From Morella rubra (taxonomy: Eukaryota > Streptophyta > Magnoliopsida > Fagales > Myricaceae), in NCBI GenBank assembly GCA_003952965.2, contig CM025851.1, forward strand, positions 20,044,874 to 20,108,873: 64,000 nt of DNA, read 5' to 3'. Numbering within the stretch: the first letter of the stretch is position 1; every line of letters begins with the position of its first letter. Positions 10,865-24,259 of this stretch are shown here, in pieces. A model generated the notes under the pieces. The model searched no databases, was not told where the DNA came from, and was given only the letters and a program-made list of their open reading frames with translations. Made by a program: the position numbers and the translations under genes.

Positions 10865-12849
10865 TGTAATGATCTAGAGTTTGGTTTGTGCACAGGGTCA
10901 AGGAGAAGTGAAGAACACTAGAAAATCGAAAGAAACCAAGGTAAAATAGTTATAGATTGTGAATTGTGAAACTGATGGAGGAAGGGATTTTTTTATGGAG
11001 ATTTGGTTGTTTTGATTGTATTTGTGTATCAAAATATTTAGAAACTTGTTTAGATTAGATATAACTCGTTGCATGTGTGATTTAGTATATAAAGATACAA
11101 GAAAACGATTTGAAACCGATTGTTCTGCAGAAAAATTAAGTTCTATAGAATAGTCTCAGTTAAGGACCATTTTCATGCTGATTCTTGCATTATTTTGTAC
11201 CAAATCAATTTTATTTGAAAGCTCCTTTAAAACCAAGGATTTTGACATAAATTTCAGGTGATTCAGATATGTATTGAGTGAGTTATGAAATTTTAAAGTT
11301 TAGACGTTAAGCTGTTACCCAGCCTTGCAAAGACTCTTTGCTTATTTCAAATATCTTTTAAGGAATCATTTCAAATCTGATTTTAATGGGTTAGAACTTG
11401 AACTTTAAGTTTATGAAAGGGGAACATTTTAAGACAAATTTTGTGTGTTTTAGTTGAAAAATGAGTGAGTTCTGTTGTTGTCACTCCATGTGCTCGTACT
11501 GACCCCTAGGCTCTCTTTATAGTAATAAAATGTACACATGGTGGGGTTACGGCATGTAAATTCTCCCAAGTGTTCGAATGATCAAAATATGCTTACTAGG
11601 TTTAAAGCAAAAAATTCAATGGTAAAACGGTTTAGTTAAAGAACGATATAGAGAGGTTTCAAAAGTTTAAAATATAATTTCATTGAAGTAAAGAAATTAG
11701 CTTACTAAAAGTTAAAACTATAGACTATTAATAAAAATATTGGACCCACACGATCCTTTTTAAAGACTACGAAGTATAATCATATTTATTTAGCTAGCTG
11801 GAGCCAAAATTCATCACATATAAAAAGAATGCTTAAAGAGTTTTAAACTGAATATTATACATTCAGAAATATACTCACCATAGGCAGAATAAGTATATCA
11901 AACATGAAATTTTGATATAAGAAAAATAAACTCTCCCGCACCACATATCCCATCAACAAGGTATAACAAAATACCTGACTGCACAATAGACAAATACATA
12001 TCCTTATCTCTTGATAAATCTATACAGCACTAAGCATCTAGACAGTCTACAACTAAGTCTCAAGGGCGAACCATCCATCTGATCTTGAAAGCCTTCTTGC
12101 TCTGATAATAATTGGATAGAGTACAAACATAAGAATAGAAAGGGGTGAGTCCTACTGACTCAATAAAGTTGAGTAAAGGGGCATGGTATGCACAACAACA
12201 TACATCAATAAACAGATATGATAATCCTAGATGACAGTAAACAAATGTAACGGATATGATATTCAATAAGTGCAATGTTCACAATAACAATGCTATGCAC
12301 TCTTTCCTTTAGTTTTGAGGCATTCCCGGTGTCTGCTCTATTCACCCCCAAAGTCGGGTTGTGCATCCCTCCTATCCTTGTGGGATTGTCCCGTGCCACC
12401 TGCACCAAGACCCGGTCTATTAGCATAAATGCCCTGATGGGAGCCCACCCACTCCCTGTAGTTGGGGGGGGGGGGGGGTTTGCACTCTTCTTGATGTGCT
12501 CAGTACCGTCACCCTTTTCTCGGGAACCACCTCAGTGGGTTCAGTTTTCTCTCACTTGTTTTCTCTCCCAACACAATATATGGCCATTGATGTGGCCTAC
12601 AACACAACCAAGTTTCTTCTCACATAAGCAAATATTACACAGCACCATATTCTTGCAAAATAGCCAAAGAAAACCTAATATTTTCGACATGCAAATACTC
12701 TTAGCACATAATCTCATGTTGAAAACTAATCCTATGCATTTGCTTCTTGCATCCAATGTATATGGCATGATGTTCATCAAATCGTCAAGTAAAAACATAC
12801 AAGAACATGCTTTCCCAACACAAAACACAAGAAACTACCCCTTACTTCA

Positions 12850-13100
12850 AGCTTTCTCCTCCTTTTTTTCCCTGCCCTTTTCTCCTTCTCCTTTCTTCTT
12901 TTTCTTCTTCTTTCTTCCCTTCTCTTCTTCTTCCTTGCTGATCCTCACTTTTTCTTTTTTTTTTTTCTTCTTTCTTCTCTTTTCTCTCTATTTCTTCTCT
13001 TCTTTTTCTCTTCTCTTTTTCCACTCTCACGCCAACTCTCTTTCTTTGTTCTCTCTTTGGCTGAATGAGTGGCCAAATAGCTCCCCCCCCCCCCTTTTAT
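12850..13100. repeat. Pyrimidine-rich low-complexity tract
   Basis: Almost pure C/T with TTCTTC and TTTTC runs, ending in a C run at about 13081-13094. A similar tract occurs in the related element at about 26190-26300, so it is a shared feature of this LTR family. Confidence 0.85.
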
Positions 13101-13288
13101 AGCCTAGGTTAACTAGGGTTAAACTATGGTTAATTGCAATTAAGCCATTTGTCAATCATGTAAAAGCCACTTGTCACACCTCTTGTCACACATTTCAAGT
13201 CTACTAAGACTTGTCACACATGCAAGAATACATGGCATTAGGGAGAGATTTACAAGTGTCACACATGCACAATTTGTATTTAATATAA

Positions 13289-14662
13289 GGCTTAATTGCA
13301 CAGGAGGTCCTTGTGGTATCACCTTTTGACAAATTAATCTTGAGGTATCACTTTCGACAAAATAGGTCCCTGGGGTCACTATTTTAGGTGAAAATTGGTC
13401 CATCCGTCTAATAGGCGTCAAGGCATAAACGGTTTTTACTGACGTGTCAAAAAATGCCATATCATCAGCGAATAAAATTAAGCCACGCATGCAGCCATAT
13501 CAGCATTTTTTTTAAAAAAAAACCCTAACACTCTACATTCTAACGATGTTGTTCGATTTATCTCCTTCCATCTTTCTCTCCGACAGTGACCAAGGACTTG
13601 CTTTGGCTAGGGTTTGAAAAAATTTGGGGACAAAACAAGTGAGAACCACGATGGGAAAGAAAATCCAGGCCACTGCTCGCCGAAAAGATCCCCCGGGATG
13701 TACAGTCTCCGTTGAGCTCTTGAAATTATATCCTCGTTGATTACTCTGTCTTAATCAATCAAAATCTTTGCGGCGAAGTGGCAATTGATTCGGGTCAAGC
13801 TCAAGGAGCTGAAGGTGGACTTAATCGCCATGAAGGACTGCCAATTCTGAAGCAGAAATCTAGAGCTATCAGGCTTATTTCTGCCATATTAGTCATAGTC
13901 AACGAGTGCTTGACTAATGGGTATGCCTTGGTTGCTTCGAAGCCTGGTCTTGGTGCTTGCAGAGACGACATGCGCACTCAACAAACTGAAGTTGGCTCAA
14001 TGTGAATTCGCATTTCAAATTCTTGCATATATTCATCGGGAAATCTGATCGCTAATGGAGACTTTGCACGCATCCTAATGAAGCCAGGCCAACTGGTCAT
14101 AGCTTAAGCCTTACCTCTGCAATCTTGCTACCAAGTACAGAAAGTGCTCTTGCAAAGCCCGGTCTTGGTGTTTGTAGAGACGACATGTTGATTTAAGGTT
14201 GTTTCAAAGGTCGGCAATGCAAGTATGGAAAGGCAAGCCTTGGTTAATCTGTACGATGTTATGGTCGAGGACAACAATGCCAAAGCAAGCCCTTGGTCAC
14301 TGTTGGAGAGGAAGGGGAAGGAAGGAGATAAGTCCTACGACATCGTGAGAATGTAGAGTGTGAGGATTTTTGTTTTTTGTTAAAAAAAATGCTGATATGG
14401 CTGGACGCGTGGAAATGGATTTGGGCTGAATTTCAGCTTGCGTCCTACGTGGATTTTGAAACACGTGGCTTAATCTTATTCGCTGATGACGTAGCCTTTT
14501 TTGACACTTCAGCAAAAACTGTTTATACCTTAACGTTCATTGGACGGAGGGACCAATTTTCACCTAAAGGATTGACCTCATGGACTTATTTGTCAAAAGT
14601 GATACCACAGAGATTAATTTGTCAAAAGGTGATATTACAGGGACCTACTGTGTAATTAAGCC
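13289..14662. mobile_element. Non-autonomous MULE with ~230-bp terminal inverted repeats
   Basis: The ends are GGCTTAATTGCACAGGAGGT and the complement of GGCTTAATTACACAGTAGGT. The inverted similarity continues for about 230 bp on each side, into CTGATATGGC next to the interior. The flanks TTAATATAA (13280-13288) and ATAATATAA (14663-14671) agree at 8 of 9, as expected for a Mutator-like insertion. The interior (about 13540-14340) is richer in G+C, has a 75-codon open frame at 13778-14005, and repeats a segment around GGTCTTGGTG near 13950 and 14161. It may be captured host sequence (Pack-MULE style), but I could not name a donor gene. Confidence 0.85.
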
Positions 14663-17553
14663 ATAATATAATTATGATTGTAATTTTCAATTCAAAATAA
14701 ATTATCAATTGCAAAAAATAATTTTACAAAGCTTAAAAATTAATTAAGACATTAAATATTTAGGTTATTATTTCTATTAGTTAAAGAAAGAAATAATTTA
14801 GCAAAATGATTAATAGAATTTTATTTCGGCGAAATACATTGTAGTCTCTTAATTAGAAATTAAGGCAATGAGATCAAAAATTCATATAGTTTTAAAAAAT
14901 GAAGATATTGGTATTTCATAAAATATATCCAAGTATCATATAAGCATTTTATTTAAAAAAAAAAATACTTACAAACATTAATTAATAATTAAAGACATTA
15001 AGAATGTAAATTTTCTTATTAGCAAATTTTTGACACAAAAAGTCAACAAACGGCAATTTAGTCAAGAATAGGTAAGAAATGTATTTCTTAAGAAATTTTC
15101 ACATTAAATAAAATATAGTACCTAAGCTTAGCAAATAAAAATGAAATGTTGTGATTAAAGCTACAATTTCTAAAAAAATTAAAGAAAATGCCAACAAAAT
15201 TAACTTAATCATTAAATAGAATGATTATTAATGAAATTTCACTCCGTAGAAATTTAAAGATAATTTAATGAAGTTTCAAATAAAGTGTAATAATAACATT
15301 TTGTAAAATATTAGCACGAAAAGATAATCTATAACACTAATAAGGTCAAATCTTTGTAAAATCATCTCACTCTTACTAATTAAGATAGTTTTAGAATAAA
15401 TAAACGGGAGGGGTATTACAGTTGTTTCGAAGTTTGGTATATAAACTAGATGCGAGGTAAAACGTTCTAGATTTCCTTCTTAGTTCGGAGATCTTTTAAG
15501 GGGCTATTTCAAATCGGATTCTTATGAAGTTGGTCTTGAACTTTAAGCATATGAAAGAGGAATATGTTGAAATAAATTTTGTGTTATTTGAATCTGTACT
15601 GAATAAGTTATGAATTTTTGAAAATTAGAGGTTGAGCTGGAGATGCAGTAGTGTGTTCCAGATTTTTCAAACTTTGTTAAATTTATTTGAAAGGCCTTTT
15701 CAGGTCATATTTTTGTATTTCTAGTTTTGAAAATTAAATTTAGAAAATGACAGTATTTTGAAACTGACTTTTGAAATTTCAAGAAAAGATAAACAAGTTA
15801 CAAATTTTCAAAGTTAGAAAAGTCAAGCTGGAAACAACAATATTTACTCTTGCATTTTTATCTGTTGTGAAGCATTTTTAAATAGTAAATTGTATCTAAC
15901 TTTTATGGTTTTTATCGACAAATTTAAGTATACGAAAGAAGAAATTTTCAAAACTTGTTTCGTTCAATTTGAAACCATGCTTACCAAGTTAGAATTTTTG
16001 AAGTTGGACACGTCGAAGCTGTCATCAGTTGCAACGCGCCCAACAACTTGTATTTTCAAATAAATCTTTTGATTAGCAAACGAGCTCCGAATTACCCTAA
16101 ATTTTATTATGTTATAGCATGAAGTGTGAGGATCATTTTGGCACCCAATTTTAATAGGTTCAATGATAGCGTAATAGAGTGTGATATTATAGAACTACTG
16201 CTAGTTAGGAAAGAACTATATGTGACTAATATAACATGTTTTGGTTGAAATGAATGATTGTTTGTTGAAGCAAGTGAAATTCTAAATCATTTTAGTGACG
16301 AGCTTAGTACGGCTCACTTGTAGACAAGGAACCACCACAAGCTCAAGTAGGTAAAGGTAAGTGGAAAATTGGAATGATACGCAGCATGAATATTTATCAT
16401 TAAGCACGTCATGAGCATTTGCATTGATTTTCTCAAAAGGCAAAAGACAAATTTTTTATGCAAATGGAATGAGATGTTATGGTATAGGGCTAAATAGGAT
16501 GGTCGATACTGTACCTAAGTATGAAAAGTGCTTCCACTTTGAAGGATGAATGACTCCTAAAGGCACTCACTCAAAAGGACAAATGCGAGAAGGATGGGTA
16601 GTTCTTGAGGTATACACAAGCACACTAAAGGATAAATGCGAGAAGGAGAAGGTGTGGACCTCCAAGGGTCATGTTTAGCCTTCAGGTTTGGGGCCACATC
16701 AAGGGCTTGCTCGACCAAATCACATGTTCCTAAGGGAAAGGGGAACATTTCCGAAGGGAACGTATAACCCTGACTTTAGGGGTAAATGGAATAATAAAAG
16801 TAGCCCAAATAATGGTGAAAAGATTTTTAAGCTAGATTTCAAGTACAAGAGTCTCATGTATAAACATGCATTTACTTTTGGCACTACATGTATACCTATC
16901 ATTCATGAGCATGCTTAAGTCACACATATTTCAGTTCATTAATCATCTTTTATTGAGTCATTCGACTCATAGTATTTTCAATTGTATCATTCCAATTGAC
17001 GTCCTAGGTGAAAAAACTTATGAGGAGAATTTGGAACACGAGGAGGGGGCTGACAAGGGTGTTATCCCCTGAACGGTAGTACATGTAATCCACTTTTTGA
17101 AAACTTATGTGAACCTCCCTCGCAATGTTCTTGTGGTTGTTTAGGCTACAAATTATCTTAAGACTTTATATGAATTAAGCTAAGTAACTTATATTTTGAA
17201 CTATGATGTAGTCATAACTTATTGCTTAAGTTATTTTTTGATATTAAATTTCTAAATGTTTCCCTATGCATGTTGTGTGGTATAGGTATACGTTTTACTT
17301 AGCGCATATTTACTTACATATTTGTACTCTACGTAAGAACGCGTGAGGATCTACATGATAGCCAGCGATAAGAAAATAAATTTTAGAGTAGTATTTTCAG
17401 AAACTAAGAGTGACTCATACTTTCTAAATTATTAATCAGAGTTAAAAAAAAATCCGCTACAAGATTTGGTTAAGTGTGCTAGAGTGTTCGTTGTGACCAA
17501 TGCTTGCGGCTGTCATTAGCTTCCTTCGGGCTAGCGTTTGGGGTGTGATACAT

Positions 17554-18334
17554 AGGTTCTTGCTTATTACATTAATTTCCAATATGCATATGCTTAAGAG
17601 AAGATGAAAACAAAAAAGGAATAAAAAAAATTTTACAATAGCAGCATTAGGAGCTAAGGGCTATAAGCATCAAATGATAAGCAGAACATCTTCTCATAAA
17701 TAAATGTCTAAGCAAGCTAAACAGGGAACTATTAAGCATGTAGTATATTATTTTTAACAACTAGATATTACTCTTGATTGATAAGAAAAGCATTTGGAAA
17801 CAACACGTTTAAAAGTATCTAGGACACATGCATAAAGCATGGTACTTCCTAACTAAACCAGCATTCATATTATTTATCGCAACAGTTGATTAATAAGAGG
17901 CATAATGAGAAGCTTTATACATTCCTTGGGATCTAATAAAACATCATCTTTCTACATGATATTCCAGTTTAATCCACTTGATTTTCTCAGCATCTTAAGT
18001 TTCTCCAGTCTATAAGCCAAGCGCTAGCAAACACTGAGTTCACTCCCTCCCCTCGATCAATAACTTCCGTCGCCACAGGCCCCATAACTCATTCTCGCTA
18101 GGTTAGCACCTCTTATATTTCTTGTTTTTTATGAGCTATTAGGTATGATTTGGATTTGATTCGTCGTACAGTGAACGACTTCCAGAACGTCATACAAGAT
18201 TACGTACGTCTCCAAAGGTAGTATTTTCTAACGATCATTGTAGCGATTTTTCACAACTTATATCATGCACTTGTAACATCCTAATAGATTTTTAGTTTCA
18301 GCTTCTTTTTATCAATATTCTACAAGAGTGTGTT
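17554..18334. other. Intergenic sequence, no gene recognised
   Basis: It lies between the old LTR-like sequence and the Myb/SANT fragment. I see no repeat termini and no convincing open frame. The part from 18000 to 18330 could hold the 5' portion of the Myb/SANT gene, but I cannot place exons there. Confidence 0.3.
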
Positions 18335-18981
18335 ATGAATGAGAGGATTGTCTTGGAGAGATTTGACTCACACACTCAGAATACTGCGACTGTACTTATA
18401 AACAGATGTTGCAACTGCAAGTTTAATACGAAGCAGATTGTTACGCCCCGTGCTTGTATTTACTTCCTAGACTCATATATAGTAACTACATGCACACAAG
18501 CAGAGATTATAACACGATAGGATCGCTTAAATGCCCTCAAAATTTACTTAGTGGAAGACTTGTGATTTAAAACGGGTACCTTTGAAGAAGGAAATAAAAT
18601 ATATCAAATTCGTTAACCGATTAAAATACTTGAGTGTAATTGACAAAATTGTATAAAATATTGCATCGTGATGATTTGCATTTATTTAGGAAATCTTTTT
18701 AACAAGTTAAGCTAAAAATTTATTGATACCAAAAAGTAAAGATTAAAGCGAGATTAAAGGAACTTAATAAACCTTGTAGCAAGAAAACAACATAGAGAAA
18801 TGCACACTTTCCTTTAAAACAAATGCAGTTTGGTACAAAAAGGGCCCTTTGAGAGGACTACAAAAGAATAGGCTTAAGATATACAAAAATATGAGCTTCC
18901 TATAGCCAACCTAGCCTATACAACCGTATTTCAATGATAAAAAATAGTTTGAAACATTGACATCAAAAGAAAATAAAAGAA

Positions 18982-19483
18982 GGGGTAAACTCATAGTTAG
19001 CCCCCTATGTTTGGGCAAAAATCAAGTTGCTACCCTTATTTTTCAATCCAACAATTTGAGACCCATAACTTTCAAAACCTATCAATCTTCACCCCCGTCT
19101 AAATTAGACGTTAAATCAAACGGAAAAGTCTGAAAAATGACCAAAATACCCCTCCAAAATAAAAATACTAAAAAAATTAAAAAATTCATTAAAAATAAAA
19201 AATAATATTTTTAAATAAAACTATTGAAACTCTATTTTAATAATCTATTTATTTTTAATTTATTTCTTAAATTTATATTATTTTTATTTATTTTTTAAAA
19301 TTTAGCATTTGAGGGGCATTTCGGTCATTTTGCACGATTTTCCGTCAGACTTGACACCTGATTTAGACCAGGGGTGAAGATTGATAGGTTTTGAAAGATA
19401 TGGGTCTCAAATTGTTGGATTGAAAAATAAGGGTAGCAACTTGATTTTTCCCAAACATATGGGGCTAACTATGAGTTTAACCC
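18982..19483. mobile_element. MULE-type MITE, subfamily M1, copy 1
   Basis: This 502-bp element has long inverted repeats starting GGGGTAAACTCATAGTTAGC and an AT-rich centre. The 9-bp target duplication ATAAAAGAA is perfect (18973-18981 and 19484-19492). It is closely related to 25497-26016 and 58947-59442. No coding sequence. Confidence 0.95.
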
Positions 19484-20279
19484 ATAAAAGAAACAACTAC
19501 AAGGTTACAAAACAGACCTTGAACCCTACTCCTCATCATCCATATCCGAGGAGAGATCTATCACACCATCAACTGGCGTGCTTGAACCACCCTCCATTGG
19601 AGGGATCGGGGGGGATGGATAAGGAATAATCGGCTCAGGTGGAGTGTCCGCCAAGCCGATCATTAGGGCCGGGAACTGAGAAATCTTTTAGGTACCAGTA
19701 GGGATCTTGCTCCATTGCTACCTGGAAGTCATCCAAGATCCAGACTCAGATCTTCAGGACCACATTGTACTGGTCCACATCCAAAATCTCTTTTGCCTCG
19801 TATAGTTTCATCAACCTACTTTAACAACCAATAGGCAAACACAAACAGGAATGGAAGAGGTGGGTCATACAGACTCAGTAAGATCGGGGAAGGGGCATGC
19901 TATGCAGTCAAACATGTAATCCATGTAGTGAAACAATTAGCATAAATGCAAAAATTCAGAACAATTATTGCAAAATAATAATGCAATAATGCGTGAAATG
20001 CACTTCGCTCATCATAAGGGTTCCTGAGGTATTCCTGTTATCTGGTTTGTTCACCCCTAGAGTCGGGTTATGTGTCCCTTCTCTCCTCGTGGGACTTGTC
20101 CTGTGCCATCTACACGAGGACCCTATTGATTTAAAAGCACCCCTAGGGAGCCCACCCACTCCCCGTAGTGTGGGGTTGCACTTTCCTAATGTTCTCGATA
20201 TCGTCACCCTTACTTCGGGAATCACCACACAGGCTTGGGAATCCTCACACTTGTTTTCACTCTCTTGTCATGAATGCCA

Positions 20280-22116
20280 TTAATGCTCAAACATTGCGCA
20301 TAATGGAAAATTCAGGCGTACATTGAAATAATTTAAAAGAAACAACCAACAAAGTACTTAAGCGAAATAAAATGCTTGAGTTAATATCAAGCTCTTATAC
20401 TAAGTTCTCATTCTATCTCAATTACATGCATTTCAGTTAAGCTTTAAGTTAGTATCAATTTCTCCATAGTTCTAAGTTAATATTCTTTTTCCTTTTATTA
20501 TGAATTAATAACCTTTTTTTTCTTTTTATTAGCTTGATTTATTCAATAAACATGTGAATCGTTAATCAATATTGAATCTTCACTAAAATGCATGATTGTG
20601 GGCCTCTTGAGCCTATCCCTAAAGTTTTAAAGCTTACTTGGCTTGTTTGAGATTATTGTGCCTAAAGTCCATAGAGGCCACGAAACGGGCTTTGCGATTT
20701 GAGCCCCTAAACCTACTCGGATTAAACTCAAATTTGGGCTCCCCATCCATTTTTCATGCTCTACACAGCCATAAACTTATTTTTCTCATTTGGACAATTT
20801 TATTCTAACGTTTTACTGGAAATGCTGAAATTTCCCTTAGAGACCTCCAGGGGCATTTTCAACCTTCCTTATATCATTTTGAGCTGAAACTTTTGCTGGG
20901 ATGTACTGAGACCTCATACAATATTTTTGAAAAGTTTCATGCGAAAAATCCAAAGGAATCTAGCGGTCATTTTGGACAGTAAGCATATTTCTAAGTAAAG
21001 CCCTAGAATAGCCACTTGCATGTTATAAACCTTACATCAATATACATTAAAAACCATGATCCATTCATCTTACAATATCAATAAAGTCATAGCACTCATT
21101 TGATGAGAATATAATAAGAAAAACACATGCAAATAATTGAACAACTTCACAATCCTCACACAAGTCATGCTTGTGATGTATTGAACTTGTAACATCATCC
21201 TTGAGCCTTTTAGGCTTCCTTTCCATGGCCTTGTTTTGCCTTTCCATCATCAAAATGTATACTTTGCTATTCGGCCATCATTAAGGGCTCCTTTTCATGT
21301 TAGTTTGCAACATGCAAATGAAATATACATCACAAAGGCAATAGGTATAACATGCAATATTTTCAGCATCATCAATGGCCAACTTATAACTCTCTGAACC
21401 CCGGTGGTTAGGGGGTTACTTCTATGCGTAAAACGAGTGAAAATCAAAGAAATTTATGGGCTAGAAATCAATTATCACAAAATAAACATTCTTGATAACA
21501 ATATCACATTTAAAAGTTCGAAACATTTAAATAAAAATACTCCGTTTTAAAACTCTTTAAAAACTCAAAAATTATAAGCGAAACACTCGGTCTAACTGAA
21601 ATTCTAAGCCTTCTCTCAGCTACCCACCCAGGCGCCATCTAACACGACTCTCAGCACACTCTTAAATATCATTTGAAAAGAGAGAACAGATAAGGGGTGA
21701 GTTCGACAACTCAGTAAGAATATCATTATGCTAGGGTGCACTTCAAGAGCCACATTTAAAAGGTGAAAATCAATAGAAAATGGTAAATCTCAATCCAAAT
21801 AATAGTATAACTATAACTATAAAACAACTTTTATATTTTATAATAATACTATAGAAAATCCCTTTGACAATAATTGTGGGTCACATTTATGTTGGCTTTA
21901 TGGGGGCCGGCAATAACCCTTTAACTCGTGTTTGTCCCTTAGGGGATATAGAATGATGCTTGACAGCCCAACCTATTGGCACCCACATGGTGCAACCTCT
22001 CATGGCCACTTGTCATTTAGTATAGGGCTTTGCGCTACCAAGCGTATAAAAAAATAAGGTTGTGCCTTGGCTAATAGTTTAAGCTTTTGGCTCAATGGTA
22101 GCGCTTGATCCGAACT
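20280..22116. other. Nested LTR-like debris
   Basis: AT-rich sequence with several short blocks resembling LTR text of family A. Around 21690 the text GGGGTGAGTTCGACAACTCA resembles the start of the 12130 and 19860 blocks. The segment near 21340-21380 recurs at about 25436-25470, suggesting that material between them was inserted or duplicated. No gene is recognised. Confidence 0.4.
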
Positions 22117-24259
22117 ACAATTGGTATCAGTGTTTGGTGCTCGTTTTACAAGATTTAAGAATCTTAGGTTAGAATAACAACCTCTAGCCTCAACACTCAA
22201 GTTGAAGGGCTTTCCACACTTAGATCATCATTCTTTGATGGTAGTGATTATGCATTGGAAAGTTAGGATGATAATTTATTTTAAATCTATTGATTATGAT
22301 TTATGGCTATGTTTGAATGGTCCACTTATTCCCACAAAGAAAGTTTGAGAGGTTGAAACCCTCAAAAACAAAAATGAATATAGTGATCTAGACAAAAAGA
22401 AAATCTCTTTGGAAGCTAGAGCAATGAATATTCTTTATTGTGCTTTAGATAGATGTTAATTTAATAGAATATCTTCTTGTACAAATGCTAAGGAAATTTA
22501 GCATGCTTTAGAGATTACACATGAAGGGACAAACCAAGTCAAAGAGTCTAAAATAAGTATGTTTGTCCATAACTATGAGTTATTCAAAATGAAATCGGAA
22601 GAATCTTTTGGTGACATGTTTACTAGATTTACCAAAGCTATAAATGCCTTGAATGCTCTTGGTAAATCTTATTCTAACTTTGATTTGGTGAGAAAAATCC
22701 TTATGTCACTACCAAAGACATGGGAGGCTAAAGTGACCGCCATACAAGAAGCCAAAGACCTCACCAAGCTACCTCTACATGAGCTCATTGGATCCTTAAT
22801 GATCCATGAGATCTAAATGCTTAAAAATGAAGATAAGAGTAAGAAGAAGATGAGGATCGCTCTCAAATCTTCCATAATCGAAGATGAGATGACGATGAGG
22901 AATACATAGTCTTGATGACTAAGAAGTTTAAACTTCCATAAAAGAAAGAAAGAGAAGAGAAGCCTTAAATACAAGACAATATCATGGAATGTTAACGATG
23001 AAAGCTCTTCTGAATAAGAGGAAGATGGAGAAATCTCAAACATGAGCTTCATGATTCTAGAAGACGGTAAGATATATCTCTCAGATATTGAAGATTCAAA
23101 ACCATCATATGATGAGTTAGAAAATGCTTTTGATGAGTTACACATTATATTTGAAAGACTTAAACTCAAACATGCCATTTTTGCAACAAGGATGAACATC
23201 TAATTTTTTATTGTGCATTGAAGAAACTTGGGAGCAAGGCTTTAAAAAAAAATATGGGAGCAAGGCTCAAAAAAAAAATGGATTCCAAAGGGAACCAAGA
23301 CTAACACCGAAGGACCCAAGAAAGCTTAGGTACCAAAAACCATTTATTGATTCCCTTGTAGGATGGAGCAATAAAGCGTACTTGATGAAACTTGCCTATC
23401 AAGAAGGCTTGTGACATTTGAGGACAAATACTAAGAGGAAGACCTTTGGTAAATTATAATTATTTAATAGAATATATTGTTGGTTGATTGTCTTCTATGA
23501 TGATTTCTTATGTGTTAATCTTAAAAATGCAAATGTATTCATCTTTGACATATTTCTTGCATTTATCAAAATAGAATATTTGTAAAATGACATTTTTACA
23601 AAATCATGAACTTTTATGAGATTTTGTGAGCTAAATTTTTTTGTTTAAGAATGACTTTTAAATTCTCATTGGTAGCTAAGAGGTTGGTACAAACCCACTC
23701 GGTGGGCTACTATCGTAATAGTGATAGACTCTTGAGTCACCATTAGTCATCCTCTATATCATTTCAATGAGATTGTCATTTAAAACTCCAAGTTGTTCTT
23801 TTGGATGAAAATGATTATTTTGAGCTCTATCCTTGTACTCACTTTTTGATTGAAAAAGGGGGAGATTTCTTAATGTCAATAAGCTTATATTCCTTTGATC
23901 ATATAATGGATATTGGTAGAATGCATATTTAAGGAAAATATTGATGGATAATGCATGCACATATCTTAATTTTTATCAAATTTGGTGATGCATCCATCTA
24001 AGTTTATATCCTTTGTCTTTTTGATGTGACAAAGAGGGAGAAATGTGTTGATAATTTTGATGATTATATGTTCTCCTTTTGAATCGGATTTTGAACAATG
24101 TTTTTATTATCCTTTTATGAATCCAATGGCTACTAATGTTTTGTCTCAAGTTTCAAATGATTGTCCAATTGCAAAAGATAGGGGGAGTCATCCCAAAACT
24201 ATCAATTTATTGTCATCATAAAAAAGGGGGAGATTTTTGGCTTTGTTAACAATCAGTAT
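22117..24259 (+). mobile_element. Ty1/copia internal region, truncated (fossil, SIRE-like)
   Basis: A primer-site-like TTGGTATCAG at 22121 precedes gag sequence of the copia UBN2 type. Recognisable parts include FFDGSDYA, SEESFGDMFTRFTKAINALN and LVRKILMSLPKTWEAKVTAI (22559-22816). An acidic/lysine-rich linker follows. Most of pol is missing. A purine-rich tract (near 24219-24234) precedes the LTR at 24260. It lies inside the family A element. The gag region has several breaks. Confidence 0.8.

Larger units (their letters stand above)
11479..15420 (-). mobile_element. Solo LTR, family A (Ty3/gypsy-like, fossil), minus orientation
   Basis: The termini are TGTCACTCC and GGTATTACA, with the 5-bp direct repeat GTTGT at 11474-11478 and 15421-15425. 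It shares its start, its mid region (near 12130-12590) and its end with the larger element at 18439-27118. There is no internal coding region, so it is read as a solo LTR of about 2.56 kb once the nested MULE (13289-14662) is removed. The pyrimidine-rich tract at about 12850-13100 is part of it and explains the long but meaningless open frame there. Confidence 0.82.
11276..16100 (+). repeat. ~190-bp degenerate tandem units within the old LTR-like sequence
   Basis: Units start with variants of GAGTGAGTTATGAA at 11276, 11463, 15601, 15791 and 15982. Ignoring the inserted 11479-15420 block, spacing is 187, 191, 190 and 191 bp. Each unit contains an AGTTATGAATTTTTGAA-like segment and a TTGAACTTTAAG-like segment. 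The units are strongly diverged from each other. Confidence 0.75.
10865..17553 (+). mobile_element. Old LTR-like sequence (two parts) split by a younger LTR element
   Basis: The parts are 10865-11478 and 15421-17553. They join smoothly once the insertion at 11479-15420 and one GTTGT copy are removed, because the ~190-bp repeat register continues across the gap. The left part begins TGTAATGATC and the right part ends near GGGGTGTGATA, in the style of large Ty3/gypsy (Tekay-like) LTRs. I could not confirm a target duplication, so ends and family are tentative. No coding sequence is seen. It is a fossil. Confidence 0.5.

Noticed and set aside
12275-13102. Long plus-strand open frame (275 codons) in the LTR at 11479-15420
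   Set aside because: Its second half translates the pyrimidine-rich tract (Phe/Ser/Leu only) and its first half is LTR text repeated at 20 kb in other frames. It is not a gene.
22085-22140. tRNA-like text (GCTCAATGGTAGCGCTTGAT) before the copia primer site
   Set aside because: It has a partial resemblance to a tRNA D-arm/B-box style sequence, but no cloverleaf can be completed and it belongs to the LTR-element leader.
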